Shown here: one piece after another, positions 54,581 through 63,245 of the stretch
Layout of the letters: each line of letters begins with the position of its first letter
How positions within the stretch are numbered: the stretch's first letter is position 1
NCBI RefSeq assembly: GCF_003058265.1
Contig: NZ_QBUK01000001.1
Span: 1 to 64,000, forward strand
Reading direction: 5' to 3'
From: Flagellimonas amoyensis
Lineage (GTDB): Bacteria; Bacteroidota; Bacteroidia; Flavobacteriales; Flavobacteriaceae
DNA length: 64,000 nucleotides
Notes under the pieces: model-generated
What the model was told of the DNA's origin: nothing
What the model saw: only the letters and a program-made list of their open reading frames with translations
Database searches by the model: none
Made by a program: the position numbers and the translations under genes

Positions 54581-56922
54581 GCTCTGATGGATTGAAAGCT
54601 CACGGTGAGTAAGGCAATGCCCAGGGCAATGGTTCCTGCCAGCAGGAACACCCACCATTCTATATCGATGCGATAGGCAAAACCTTCCAACCAATTTTCC
54701 ATGGAAAAGTAGGCCACTGGAAAACCGATCAGCAGGCCAATGAGCACCAATTGGGCAAAATCCTTGGAGAGCATCTGACTGATCTTGCCTACCGATGCCC
54801 CCAACACTTTTCGGATGCCTATTTCCTTTCTGCGCTGCTCCGCCGTATAGGCCGCAAGACCAAATAGGCCCAGGGCCGCAACGAAAATGGCCAGAAGACA
54901 GAACACAATGCTGATGTTTCCTGCCCTTTTTTCACGGGCATACATTCTTGCGATGGTCTGGTCCAAGAAGGAATAATTGAAATCCAGGTTGGGGACTACC
55001 CTCGTGAATGTGTTTTTGAGTGTGGCAACGGTACTGACCAGTTCCCTGGATTTGAAGCGCACCAACATGAAGGATTTCCCCTCGCTTGGGCTGTTGTGAA
55101 AGGCGTAGGCCCCGACGGGTTGGTGCAGGGACTCGTAATTGAAATCCTCGACCACCCCGACAATGGTGTTGGGGACACCGATATAAACTTCTTTGCCGAT
55201 GGCCTCTTCAGGGGTAAACCCAAGATAGTCAATCGCTTTTTTGTTCAATACCACTTCCACCAAAGTGTCTTTTTCACTTTTGGATTTGGGAAGACTGTTG
55301 CCGGCCAAAAGATGGAGTTTCAATGCGTCCACAATGCCCGCATCCGTCACGTTGGTCTGTATGTTCATGCCCTGTTCGTCCGTTTCCTTTTTCCGAAGGG
55401 TACGCCCACTCACATCCATTCCGGGATAGCCCTGTACCATGGACACCGCAGTGACTTCCGAAAGGTTTTCGAACTCTTGCACCAAGGCCCTCTTGTTTTC
55501 CCCTTCCCGCAACCCGCCTACGGAAATGGCCATTACGTTTTCTGCGGCGAAACCAAGATTTTTGTTTTGGATATATTTTGTCTGTTGGTAAATGACCATG
55601 ACCCCCACAATAAGTGCGGTGGAAGCGGCAAATTGCATCACGACCAATCCTTTTCTGATAAGCACGTTCCCTTTTCCCCGGGTAAGCGAGGGGGATAAAA
55701 TCTCTTTCGGCATGAACCGGGACAGATATAGGGAAGGATATAGCCCTGAAAAGAAGGTAGTGACCACCCACATGCCCAAGACCACCAATCCAAAGGAGCT
55801 GTTGAACAAGAGGCCTATGTTGAGGTTCTGGTTGGTTAACCCATTGAAGCTTGGAAGTAAGAATATGGCCAGAACAATGCCCAAGACAATGGATATAGCC
55901 GTGATGAGTCCGGTTTCCACATAGAACCTGCCAATCAATGATTCGGAAGATGCGCCCAAGGTCTTGCTGATGCCCACTTCCTTTGAGCGTTTTTGTGACC
56001 GGGCCGTGGTCAGGTTCATATAGTTTACACAGGCGATGAGAAGGATCAAAATGGCCAGATAGGTGAGGTTGCGGACTTCATTGATGTCGCCTATCCTTGA
56101 GGAGTAGGAATTCCCGTAGGAAGCGGAATGCAAGTGGACTTTTTCCAAGGGCTGCAAACCAAAGGAATACCATTGCTGGTTTTTTGGGAGGTTGGCATCA
56201 AGCATTTGGTCCATTTGTTTCTGGGTAGCATCCAAAGAAACATTTTTCTTGAACAGGCAATAGGTTTCAAAACTGGCATTGGACCAAGATTTTCGGTCAT
56301 GGAACCAAGATCCGTTGCTGGAGGCCATGATCTCTGCATCCAAGGTGCTGTTCTCGGGGAAATCCTTATAAACCCCGGTTACTTCAAGGGCAAGGCTGTT
56401 GTCCACCAAAATAGTCTGGCCCAAAGGATTCTCATGGTTGAAATAGGTTTTGGCCGCGGTCTCGGAGATAATCACTGTTCCGGGTCTGTCCAAAGGACCG
56501 CTCGCATCTCCTTTTACCAATTCAACATCGAAAATGGTCAACAGTTCCTTATCGACCCAATAGAACAGATTTTCGGTAAAATTCTGATCATCAATGCGCA
56601 TCGAGGCAGGCCTCCCAAAATTATGTTTGAGCAACCTTGCGGCACTTTCCACATTGGTGACCTCTTCCTGCATGGCCAATGCAGTGACCGGTGGTGCCGA
56701 TGCCCAGGTCTCAAAACCAAAGTCCCCATTGGTTTTTAGCAGCACCCTATGGATCCTGTCTTTTTTTGGAAAAGAGGAATCAAAGCTCCTTTCGTGTGAA
56801 ATGAACAGGAACAGCAAAATAACAATGGTCAGACCCATGGAAAGCCCAACAATGTTTATGATGGAAAACAGTTTGTTGGACTTTAGGTTGCGCCATGCGA
56901 CTTTTAGGTGGTTCCTGAACAT
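54541..56922 (-). CDS. ABC permease P1, duplicated FtsX/MacB type
   Basis: A 793-aa inner-membrane protein and first permease behind ATPase 1. It opens MFRNHLKVAWRNLKSNKLFS; the box is altered to FDSSFPKKDRIHRV. The first coupling motif KEVGISKTLGA (from 314) has Ser in place of Arg, while the second is canonical KEIGIRKVLGA (from 699). It ends NPVKSLRTE. It starts 39 nt after the ATPase gene. Confidence 0.9.
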   Translation of the reverse strand: MFRNHLKVAWRNLKSNKLFSIINIVGLSMGLTIVILLFLFISHERSFDSSFPKKDRIHRVLLKTNGDFGFETWASAPPVTALAMQEEVTNVESAARLLKHNFGRPASMRIDDQNFTENLFYWVDKELLTIFDVELVKGDASGPLDRPGTVIISETAAKTYFNHENPLGQTILVDNSLALEVTGVYKDFPENSTLDAEIMASSNGSWFHDRKSWSNASFETYCLFKKNVSLDATQKQMDQMLDANLPKNQQWYSFGLQPLEKVHLHSASYGNSYSSRIGDINEVRNLTYLAILILLIACVNYMNLTTARSQKRSKEVGISKTLGASSESLIGRFYVETGLITAISIVLGIVLAIFLLPSFNGLTNQNLNIGLLFNSSFGLVVLGMWVVTTFFSGLYPSLYLSRFMPKEILSPSLTRGKGNVLIRKGLVVMQFAASTALIVGVMVIYQQTKYIQNKNLGFAAENVMAISVGGLREGENKRALVQEFENLSEVTAVSMVQGYPGMDVSGRTLRKKETDEQGMNIQTNVTDAGIVDALKLHLLAGNSLPKSKSEKDTLVEVVLNKKAIDYLGFTPEEAIGKEVYIGVPNTIVGVVEDFNYESLHQPVGAYAFHNSPSEGKSFMLVRFKSRELVSTVATLKNTFTRVVPNLDFNYSFLDQTIARMYAREKRAGNISIVFCLLAIFVAALGLFGLAAYTAEQRRKEIGIRKVLGASVGKISQMLSKDFAQLVLIGLLIGFPVAYFSMENWLEGFAYRIDIEWWVFLLAGTIALGIALLTVSFQSIRAALTNPVKSLRTE

Positions 56923-56961
56923 AATGGTGTTTTTTGATTGTTTTGATTGATGAATAAACCC

Positions 56962-57657
56962 CTAGACCATGGCTTTCATGGGTTTGTTTTGGCTTTCGGT
57001 CACAATTTGCCCGTCGAACAGGTTGATGACCCTGTGCGCATAGTGTGAATCACGATCGGAGTGCGTTACCATCACAATGGTGGTGCCCTCTTGGTTGAGT
57101 TCCGTCAACAGGTTCATCACCTCGATGCCGTTTTTGGAATCCAGGTTTCCCGTGGGCTCATCCGCCAGAATGAGTTTTGGGTTGGTGACCACGGCGCGGG
57201 CAATGGCGACCCTTTGCTGCTGCCCTCCTGAAAGTTGCTGTGGAAAATGCTTTTCCCTGTGCGCGATCTTCATCCGCTCGAGCACTTTTTGCACTTTTTC
57301 CTTGCGCTCTGCCTTGCTCATTTTGAGGTAGATCAAGGGAAGCTCCACATTTTCAAAAACGGTGAGCTCGTCAATAAGGTTGAAGCTCTGGAACACAAAG
57401 CCCAGGTTTCCCTTTCTCAATTGGGTGCGTTGGCTCTCCTTCAGCCCGCCCACTTCGTGGCCCGCAAACTTGTAGCTGCCATCGGAGGGATTGTCCAGCA
57501 TACCAATAATGTTGAGCAAAGTGGACTTCCCGCACCCGGAAGGGCCCATGATGGCCACGAATTCCCCCTCGGCCACTTTTAGGTTGACCCCGTTCAGGGC
57601 CAAGGTTTCCACTTCTTCTGTTCTGAAGCTCTTTTTAAGGTTCTGTATCTGTATCAT
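56962..57657 (-). CDS. ABC transporter ATPase, LolD/MacB type (ATPase 1)
   Basis: A 231-aa nucleotide-binding protein placed between the membrane-fusion gene and permease P1. All motifs are canonical: Walker A GPSGCGKST (38-46), signature LSGGQQQRVAIARA, Walker [13 protein letters not shown] and switch His in VTHSDRD. A short extra C-terminal tail (VTESQNKPMKAMV) follows the fold. In a MacB-type tripartite pump it would power the mechanical movement of the periplasmic domains; here it must serve one or several of the nine permeases, together with or instead of ATPase 2. Confidence 0.95.
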   Translation of the reverse strand: MIQIQNLKKSFRTEEVETLALNGVNLKVAEGEFVAIMGPSGCGKSTLLNIIGMLDNPSDGSYKFAGHEVGGLKESQRTQLRKGNLGFVFQSFNLIDELTVFENVELPLIYLKMSKAERKEKVQKVLERMKIAHREKHFPQQLSGGQQQRVAIARAVVTNPKLILADEPTGNLDSKNGIEVMNLLTELNQEGTTIVMVTHSDRDSHYAHRVINLFDGQIVTESQNKPMKAMV

Positions 57658-57715
57658 TTTTTAGATGGTTGTTTTTTAAAGACTGATATACTTCGATTGG
57701 TGTTACACTTCACGT

Positions 57716-58966
57716 TTATTTTAGGACAATGCGTTCCGCTTCGCCAAAACTGTCGTAGTTGCTGGTAATGACCTGCTCCCCGGGTTGAAGCCCTTCCAGG
57801 ACCTCATAGTATCTTGAATTTTGTTTGCCCAACCGAACATTCCGCTTGATGGCTTCCTCTCCATTGGGAGACACTACAAACACCCATTGTCCGCCGGTGC
57901 TCTGGAAAAACCCGCCCTTGGGCAATAGTAGGGCGTCGTTGGATTCACCCAATTGCAATCGGATGTTATAGCTCTGTCCGGCACGGATGGTCTCCGGTTT
58001 TTCTCCGGTGAACACCAAATCCACCCGGAACCTTCCATTTCGTACTTCGGGGTACACCTTGCGCAGGCGGAGACCGTATTCGTTCCCATTGCGTTCCAGT
58101 ATGGCCGAAAGATCGCGTTTCACACGGTCGATATAATGTTCGTCGATATCGGCCTCGATCTTGAAATCGGTGAGGACATTGATCTGCCCGATGCGCTGCC
58201 CCTGAGCTATGTTTTGCCCAATCTCTGCATCCAGAAAACCCAATTGCCCATCTGCAGGGGCACGCACGTTGAGGTGGTCCAATCGCTCATACACCATGGA
58301 AAGGGTCTTGTGCATGCGGGAAAGGTCCGTATCCAATCCTTTGAGGGAAGTCTCACGCATTTGGTCGTCCTGCTCCGTTTGCAACTTTACGATCTCGAAC
58401 TGTTTTTGGGCCAGCTCATAATCCGCCTTGGAGAGGAGGTAGGTTTCCTTGGAGATCAACTCATCTTCATACAGGGCCTTGTTCTGCTCATAATTACGCT
58501 TCAGGCGCTCAAGGTCATATTCCGCATTGGCAAGGGATTTTTTCCCTTCGACCTGTCTGGAATCGAAAGTAAGTTTGGTGGAACGGAGGTCGTTCTGTTT
58601 CAATGCCAGATTACTTTCGCTGGCCAAGATCTGCTCATACAGGTTCATGTTCTCCAATTTGAGGATGATGTCCCCTTTTTGCACCATAGACCCTTCCTCG
58701 ATCAATTTTTCAGAAACACGACCGCCTTCGTAGGCATCCATATAGATGGTGGCAATGGGCGCCACGTTCCCGTTGATGGTAATGTAATCATCGAACTTGC
58801 CAGCGGTCACACCAGAAATGGAAAGACGTTCCTTTTCGGTCCTGAAGGTGGACATGGTAGTGGCAAAGAGCAATTTCCAGCCCACGAACAATAGGAGCAC
58901 GCCCAAGGCAATGTATCCGTAATGTTTTGGTTTGAGTCCCTTCTTTTTTTCTAATTGTATATCCAT
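57716..58966 (-). CDS. Periplasmic membrane-fusion (adaptor) protein, HlyD/MacA type
   Basis: The 416-aa adaptor that bridges inner-membrane permease and outer-membrane channel. One N-terminal membrane helix (GYIALGVLLLFVGWKLLFAT, about 18-37) is followed by a split lipoyl-like domain (YEGGRVSEKLIEEGSMVQKGD and RAPADGQLGFL), a long coiled coil at about 105-240 and a beta-barrel domain. The C-terminal GLQPGEQVITSNYDSF is typical of the family. It lies 8 nt after the TolC-like gene and 58 nt before ATPase 1. It is the only adaptor for nine permeases. Confidence 0.92.
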   Translation of the reverse strand: MDIQLEKKKGLKPKHYGYIALGVLLLFVGWKLLFATTMSTFRTEKERLSISGVTAGKFDDYITINGNVAPIATIYMDAYEGGRVSEKLIEEGSMVQKGDIILKLENMNLYEQILASESNLALKQNDLRSTKLTFDSRQVEGKKSLANAEYDLERLKRNYEQNKALYEDELISKETYLLSKADYELAQKQFEIVKLQTEQDDQMRETSLKGLDTDLSRMHKTLSMVYERLDHLNVRAPADGQLGFLDAEIGQNIAQGQRIGQINVLTDFKIEADIDEHYIDRVKRDLSAILERNGNEYGLRLRKVYPEVRNGRFRVDLVFTGEKPETIRAGQSYNIRLQLGESNDALLLPKGGFFQSTGGQWVFVVSPNGEEAIKRNVRLGKQNSRYYEVLEGLQPGEQVITSNYDSFGEAERIVLK

Positions 58967-58974
58967 GGTTCGTT

Positions 58975-60315
58975 TTAGTTGATGTTAAAAATGGGCAGTC
59001 CGCTGTAGAAGTCTATGGTGCTTTGGTTGACTTTTAATTTCAGCCCTACCTGCAGGTTTTCATTTTGTGCAACGGCAAAAAGGTTTTTGGCCTGAAAGAG
59101 GTCCAAGGCATTGATCAATCCCTTCTCGTACCTTTTTTGTGCAATGTCAAAGGCCAGTTGTTGTGCCTTCACTTTTTGGTTGCTCTGTTCATATTCCACA
59201 TTGAACGAAAGGTTGTCCTGCACAAGCTGTTGCAACAATCGGAACAGTTCCTGCTCCTGTATCTCAAGGTTGTTCTTTTCCTGCAGATAAGCAATTTTTT
59301 GCTGCTTTACCCTGGAGTGGGCAGACCATCCGTTGCTGATGGGAATGTTCAATTGGGCGCCCATGTACTTTGAGGCATTGTCGTTGAACTGGGTCTTGAA
59401 GGGAATAATGTTGCCGTTGTCGTCCACATTGGTTTCAAAATAACTGGTCCCATACCCGGCGGTCAGTGAAAGCGAAGGGTAGAGGGTGCCCCGCGTGGCC
59501 TGTAGCTGTTTCTTGGCGGCATTTACCCGATATTCCTGCGATTTCACAAGTGGCACAAAGCTCCTTGCTGTTTGGTAAAGCGTGTCTAGGGAAATACTGT
59601 CCTGGGCCTCTTCGGCAATGGGGTCCAAGGTTTCTTGGAGCACAATGTCGTTTTGGTCGAGTAGGTTCATTTCCTGCAACAAGACCAGTTTGGCATTGGC
59701 CAAATTGTTCCTGTTCTGGGTCACCAGCAGTTTATCGGCCAATAGAATAGACTCGGCTTCGTAGAGGTCGGCACCCGCCATCATTCCCAGATCTACCTGT
59801 TTTTTCACAAGGTCGTAGTTGGCCTGCGATATTTCCAACTGCTCCAGACTGTTCGCCACAAGGCCCTCGTTGAACTTGATGTCATAAAAAGCGTTCATTA
59901 CCCTAAAGGCCAAAAGGAACTTTTGTTGGAGCACATCCTCTTGGGTGGCCTTGTAGATAAATTTGGACGCCCTGATCGTATTCATTTTTTGAAAGCCCTG
60001 GAACAGATCCAGATTGGCCCCCAAGGAATAGTTGTTGCTAAAAAACTCGGTGTTCACATAATCGTTGGTGTTCGGATCCGCAGATCTACCATAATTGATG
60101 GTATAGTTGGTGGATCCACTTACCGATGGGAGCAGGTCCCGAATGGATTGCCGATAGCTCTCTTTGCTCGAATCTTTGTCATAATTGGTATTCTTCACTT
60201 GGAGATTGTGCTCAATGGCATAGGCCACGCATTCATCCAAGTTCCAGGTTTCTTGCGAAAACCCGACCAGGGAGGCCAAGAAGAACAGACTGACAATGTA
60301 TGTTTTAAGGTTCAT
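58975..60315 (-). CDS. TolC-family outer-membrane efflux channel
   Basis: ATG 60315 gives a signal peptide (MNLKTYIVSLFFLASLVGFSQ) and a mature outer-membrane channel, 446 aa in all; the frame opens 18 nt earlier but without a better start. It has two repeated coiled-coil halves rich in Gln, Asn and Leu (for example NSLEQLEISQANYDLVKKQV) and the ending ALDLFQAKNLFAVAQNE. It is the first gene of the 13-gene run and forms the exit duct of the tripartite pump. Confidence 0.93.
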   Translation of the reverse strand: MNLKTYIVSLFFLASLVGFSQETWNLDECVAYAIEHNLQVKNTNYDKDSSKESYRQSIRDLLPSVSGSTNYTINYGRSADPNTNDYVNTEFFSNNYSLGANLDLFQGFQKMNTIRASKFIYKATQEDVLQQKFLLAFRVMNAFYDIKFNEGLVANSLEQLEISQANYDLVKKQVDLGMMAGADLYEAESILLADKLLVTQNRNNLANAKLVLLQEMNLLDQNDIVLQETLDPIAEEAQDSISLDTLYQTARSFVPLVKSQEYRVNAAKKQLQATRGTLYPSLSLTAGYGTSYFETNVDDNGNIIPFKTQFNDNASKYMGAQLNIPISNGWSAHSRVKQQKIAYLQEKNNLEIQEQELFRLLQQLVQDNLSFNVEYEQSNQKVKAQQLAFDIAQKRYEKGLINALDLFQAKNLFAVAQNENLQVGLKLKVNQSTIDFYSGLPIFNIN

Positions 60316-60330
60316 AGTTTTATCCTGTGC

Positions 60331-60361
60331 CAAAAATAGAGACCATTCTTATGCCAAATAT
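60331..60361 (-). promoter_or_regulatory. Candidate promoter of the ABC-array operon
   Basis: On the minus strand, TATTTTTG (60331-60338) fits the TAnnTTTG -7 box, and TTTG lies 16 nt upstream of it, slightly shorter than the usual 17-23 nt. The leader would be only about 10 nt. The upstream TTGGCATAAGAATGG stretch also has a loose sigma-54 look (GG, but GT instead of GC at -12). Confidence 0.35.
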
Positions 60362-60413
60362 TTAAATATCTGAAAATCAATAATATAAATTTATTTAAAA
60401 GTACTTATTTAAA

Positions 60414-60459
60414 ATTTGGTGTAAAAAAATTGTACAAAAAACGTCCAAATATTTTACAC
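60414..60459. promoter_or_regulatory. Inverted repeats in the divergent control region
   Basis: ATTTGG (60414-60419) pairs with CCAAAT (60445-60450), GTGTAAAA (60419-60426) pairs with TTTTACAC (60452-60459), and the small palindrome TTGTACAA sits at 60430-60437. They lie between the regulator gene and the TolC-like gene and are plausible binding sites for the response regulator. Confidence 0.4.
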
Positions 60460-60513
60460 ATTGCCGGAGGATATGGTTCCAATTTGTAGCTTTGGACGAT
60501 AGATAAGAATCCA

Positions 60514-61878
60514 ATGGTTGACGCCAAGATCTTGGTCATAGACGATAACAGGAGCGTGTTGAGCGCTTTGGAGATTTTGCTACAGTTTGAGTACAAAAGC
60601 GTCCAGACACTTTTCAACCCGAACCAGATTTCCTCGTTCCCCAACATGGAAGAAATCGACATTGTGCTGCTGGACATGAATTTTTCGGCAGGGGTGAACA
60701 CGGGCAATGAGGGGTTGTTCTGGCTCAACGAGATCAAAAAAAAATCACCGAACACCTCCGTGATCATGATGACCGCCTACGGAGCGGTGGACCTGGCCGT
60801 GACCGCCATAAAGCAAGGAGCCTCTGACTTTGTACTCAAACCGTGGAACAACGAAAGGTTGATGACCACGGTGAGATCGGCCTACGAACTCAGAAAGTCG
60901 AAGCAGGAAATCCATAACCTCAAAAAGAAGGAGAGCAGCCTGAAGCAGGTGATCAATGAAGGGAAGAATTTTATCATAGGCCAATCCAAAGCCTTGGGCT
61001 CCGTGTTGGATCTGGCGGCCAAAGTGGCCAAAACGGACGTCAACGTATTGATTACGGGGGAAAACGGCACTGGAAAAGAACTTATCGCCCGCGAACTGCA
61101 CCGTTTGTCAGCCAGAAAGGATGAGGTATTCATTGGGGTTGACATGGGTTCCATAGCGGAAAATCTTTTTGAAAGCGAGCTTTTCGGGCACACCAAGGGT
61201 TCGTTCACCGATGCCAAGGAAGACCGTGCGGGCAAGTTCGAGGCAGCTCACCAGGGCACCCTTTTTCTGGACGAGATAGGCAATCTTTCCTTGCAGATGC
61301 AGGCAAAACTCCTGTCTTCCATTCAGAACCGTTCGGTGGTCCGGGTGGGTTCCAACAAACCCGTCAATGTGGACATCCGATTGATATGCGCCACAAACTG
61401 CAACTTGGAACAAATGGTGGTGGACGGACTTTTTAGGGAAGACCTGCTCTACAGGATCAACACCATCCACATAGAGGTGCCTCCCTTAAGGGAGCGTGGT
61501 GAGGACATTTTGGTGCTGGCCGAGTTTTTCCTCAAAAAATTTGCCCACAAGTATGATAAACCTGGGTTGAAGATCAACAATCTGGCACAGGAAAAATTGA
61601 TGGAATACCTCTGGCCGGGCAATGTGCGCGAACTGCAGCACACCATGGAACGGGCCGTGATCTTGTCCGATGGCAATGTGCTCAAACCCACGGATTTTCT
61701 ATTGCATGCCAAACCCACACAGTCTTTTGATGGGCAATTATTGACCTTAAATGAGATGGAGCAGCAGATGATCTATAGGGCATTGGACCAGAACGAAGGA
61801 AACTATAGTGCCGCTGCTGAGCAATTGGGCATTTCACGACAGACGCTCTACAACAAGTTGAAGAAAAAGAACCCCTAA
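60514..61878 (+). CDS. Sigma-54-dependent (NtrC-type) response regulator
   Basis: A 454-aa activator. The receiver at 1-120 has acidic Asp10/11, phospho-acceptor Asp54 in VLLDMNF and Lys in VLKPW. The AAA+ domain has Walker A GENGTGKE (182-189), the sigma-54 contact loop as GSFTDA (229-234) instead of GAFTGA, Walker B TLFLDEIG, and the arginine region RVGSNKPVNVDIRLI. A Fis-type HTH (YSAAAEQLGISRQTLYNKLKKK) ends the protein. It overlaps the kinase gene by one base (TAATG). By position it controls the divergent ABC array. Confidence 0.93.
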   Translation: MVDAKILVIDDNRSVLSALEILLQFEYKSVQTLFNPNQISSFPNMEEIDIVLLDMNFSAGVNTGNEGLFWLNEIKKKSPNTSVIMMTAYGAVDLAVTAIKQGASDFVLKPWNNERLMTTVRSAYELRKSKQEIHNLKKKESSLKQVINEGKNFIIGQSKALGSVLDLAAKVAKTDVNVLITGENGTGKELIARELHRLSARKDEVFIGVDMGSIAENLFESELFGHTKGSFTDAKEDRAGKFEAAHQGTLFLDEIGNLSLQMQAKLLSSIQNRSVVRVGSNKPVNVDIRLICATNCNLEQMVVDGLFREDLLYRINTIHIEVPPLRERGEDILVLAEFFLKKFAHKYDKPGLKINNLAQEKLMEYLWPGNVRELQHTMERAVILSDGNVLKPTDFLLHAKPTQSFDGQLLTLNEMEQQMIYRALDQNEGNYSAAAEQLGISRQTLYNKLKKKNP

Positions 61879-63230
61879 TGGCCAGTCGCAACTTTTATTT
61901 CCAGCTCATCATCAGGGTGGCACTAATTGCGCTTACTGCATTGGGATTGGCTTTTTCGGTGGCATGGCAGAAGTATCTTGCCCTGTCGTTTTGCACCATC
62001 CTTTTTGGGGCGCAGGTCTATGCGTTGATCACATTTATCAACAGCACCAACAGAAAGATCGCCTATTTTTTTGACGCCATCCGAAACGAGGATTTTACGC
62101 TCCGTTTTCCGGAAAGGGTGACCATAAAGTCCTTCAAAGAGCTCAACCAGAGCCTGAACCGGGTGAACGGGCTCATCCAGGAAGTGCACTTGCAGCTTCA
62201 GATCAGGGAGCAGTACTACCAAGAGATCTTGAAGCAGGCCAGTATTGGGATCATGACCTACAATGAAAAGGGGCACATCCTTTTCTCCAACCCCACGCTG
62301 GAAAAACTTTTGGACCATTCGCCATTGAACCACATCAAACAATTGATGCAGGTGGACGAAAAACTGTACCACGTTTTTAAGGACTTCCAACCTTTTGAAC
62401 GGAAACTGTTCCAACTTTCGAATGAACGGGAACAGACCCAACTGGCATTGAAATCGACACCTTTGACGCTGGACGGAAAGTCGCTGCTGTTGGTAGTGGT
62501 GCAGGACATCCACAAGGAACTGGACGAAAAGGAAACGGAATCCTGGGTGCGGCTGATTCGGGTGCTTACCCACGAGATCATGAACACCATCACGCCCATT
62601 GCCTCCATTTCGGATTCCATCATCAGGTATTACCGCAACCATGGTAGGATAACCCCATTGGAAGAATTGGAGGAAAACCAGATCAAGAATACCCTCAAAG
62701 GATTGGAGGTGATCAAGGAACAAGGGGGCAACCTCATGGATTTTGTGCAATCGTACCGCAGCCTGCTGCATGTACCGGAGCCCAACAAGACCATTGTGAG
62801 GGGCAAGGAACTTTTGGACAAGATAGATGTGCTCATGTCCGCAAGGCTGCACGATACCGAAGTGGATTTTCAAGTGGGCTGCCATCCGGAGGACTTAGAG
62901 TTCTTCATTGACGAAAAGCAGATTGCCCAGGTGCTGATCAACCTCGCCAAGAATGCCCTACAGTCCGTGGAGGGCATTGAAAAGGGAAAGGTGCGCATTG
63001 TGGCAGGGCAGGATGGGAACGGCACCAAGTATATTGAGGTACAGGACAATGGACCGGGCATACCACCAGAGGTCATGGAGGAGATCTTTGTGCCTTTTTT
63101 TACCACCAAAAGTGAGGGAACCGGTATTGGGCTGAGCCTTTCCAAAAGGATAGTGCAATTGCACGGCGGCGGCATACAAGTACGTTCCTTACAAAATCAA
63201 GAAACTATTTTTAGATTGACATTTGTGTGA
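61878..63230 (+). CDS. Sensor histidine kinase
   Basis: A 450-aa membrane kinase, partner of the preceding regulator. It has two N-terminal membrane helices (about 8-27 and 30-52) with almost no periplasmic loop, so it probably senses within the membrane or cytosol. A PAS-like domain lies at about 100-220, an H-box with His232 in LTHEIMNTITPI, and an HATPase with NLAKNALQSVEG, DNGPGIPPEVMEEIFVPFF and GTGIGLSLSK. Its start is coupled to the regulator stop (TAATG). A membrane-embedded sensor would fit detection of envelope or lipid stress, but that is inference. Confidence 0.93.
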   Translation: MASRNFYFQLIIRVALIALTALGLAFSVAWQKYLALSFCTILFGAQVYALITFINSTNRKIAYFFDAIRNEDFTLRFPERVTIKSFKELNQSLNRVNGLIQEVHLQLQIREQYYQEILKQASIGIMTYNEKGHILFSNPTLEKLLDHSPLNHIKQLMQVDEKLYHVFKDFQPFERKLFQLSNEREQTQLALKSTPLTLDGKSLLLVVVQDIHKELDEKETESWVRLIRVLTHEIMNTITPIASISDSIIRYYRNHGRITPLEELEENQIKNTLKGLEVIKEQGGNLMDFVQSYRSLLHVPEPNKTIVRGKELLDKIDVLMSARLHDTEVDFQVGCHPEDLEFFIDEKQIAQVLINLAKNALQSVEGIEKGKVRIVAGQDGNGTKYIEVQDNGPGIPPEVMEEIFVPFFTTKSEGTGIGLSLSKRIVQLHGGGIQVRSLQNQETIFRLTFV

Positions 63231-63245
63231 TCATATTTGCAGATT

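Noticed and set aside
57953..58894. A 313-codon plus-strand frame opposite the adaptor gene
   Set aside because: Fully inside the HlyD-type gene, no family motif, shadow composition.
60430..60450. Minus-strand TTGGAC-N5-TTGTA resembling a sigma-54 promoter
   Set aside because: The -24 to -12 spacing is one base too short and -12 reads GT instead of GC; sigma-54 sites are strict in spacing.
61923..62885. A 320-codon open frame on the minus strand opposite the histidine kinase
   Set aside because: It lies wholly inside a gene with all kinase motifs; the His/Leu/Gln-rich composition is that of an antisense shadow.
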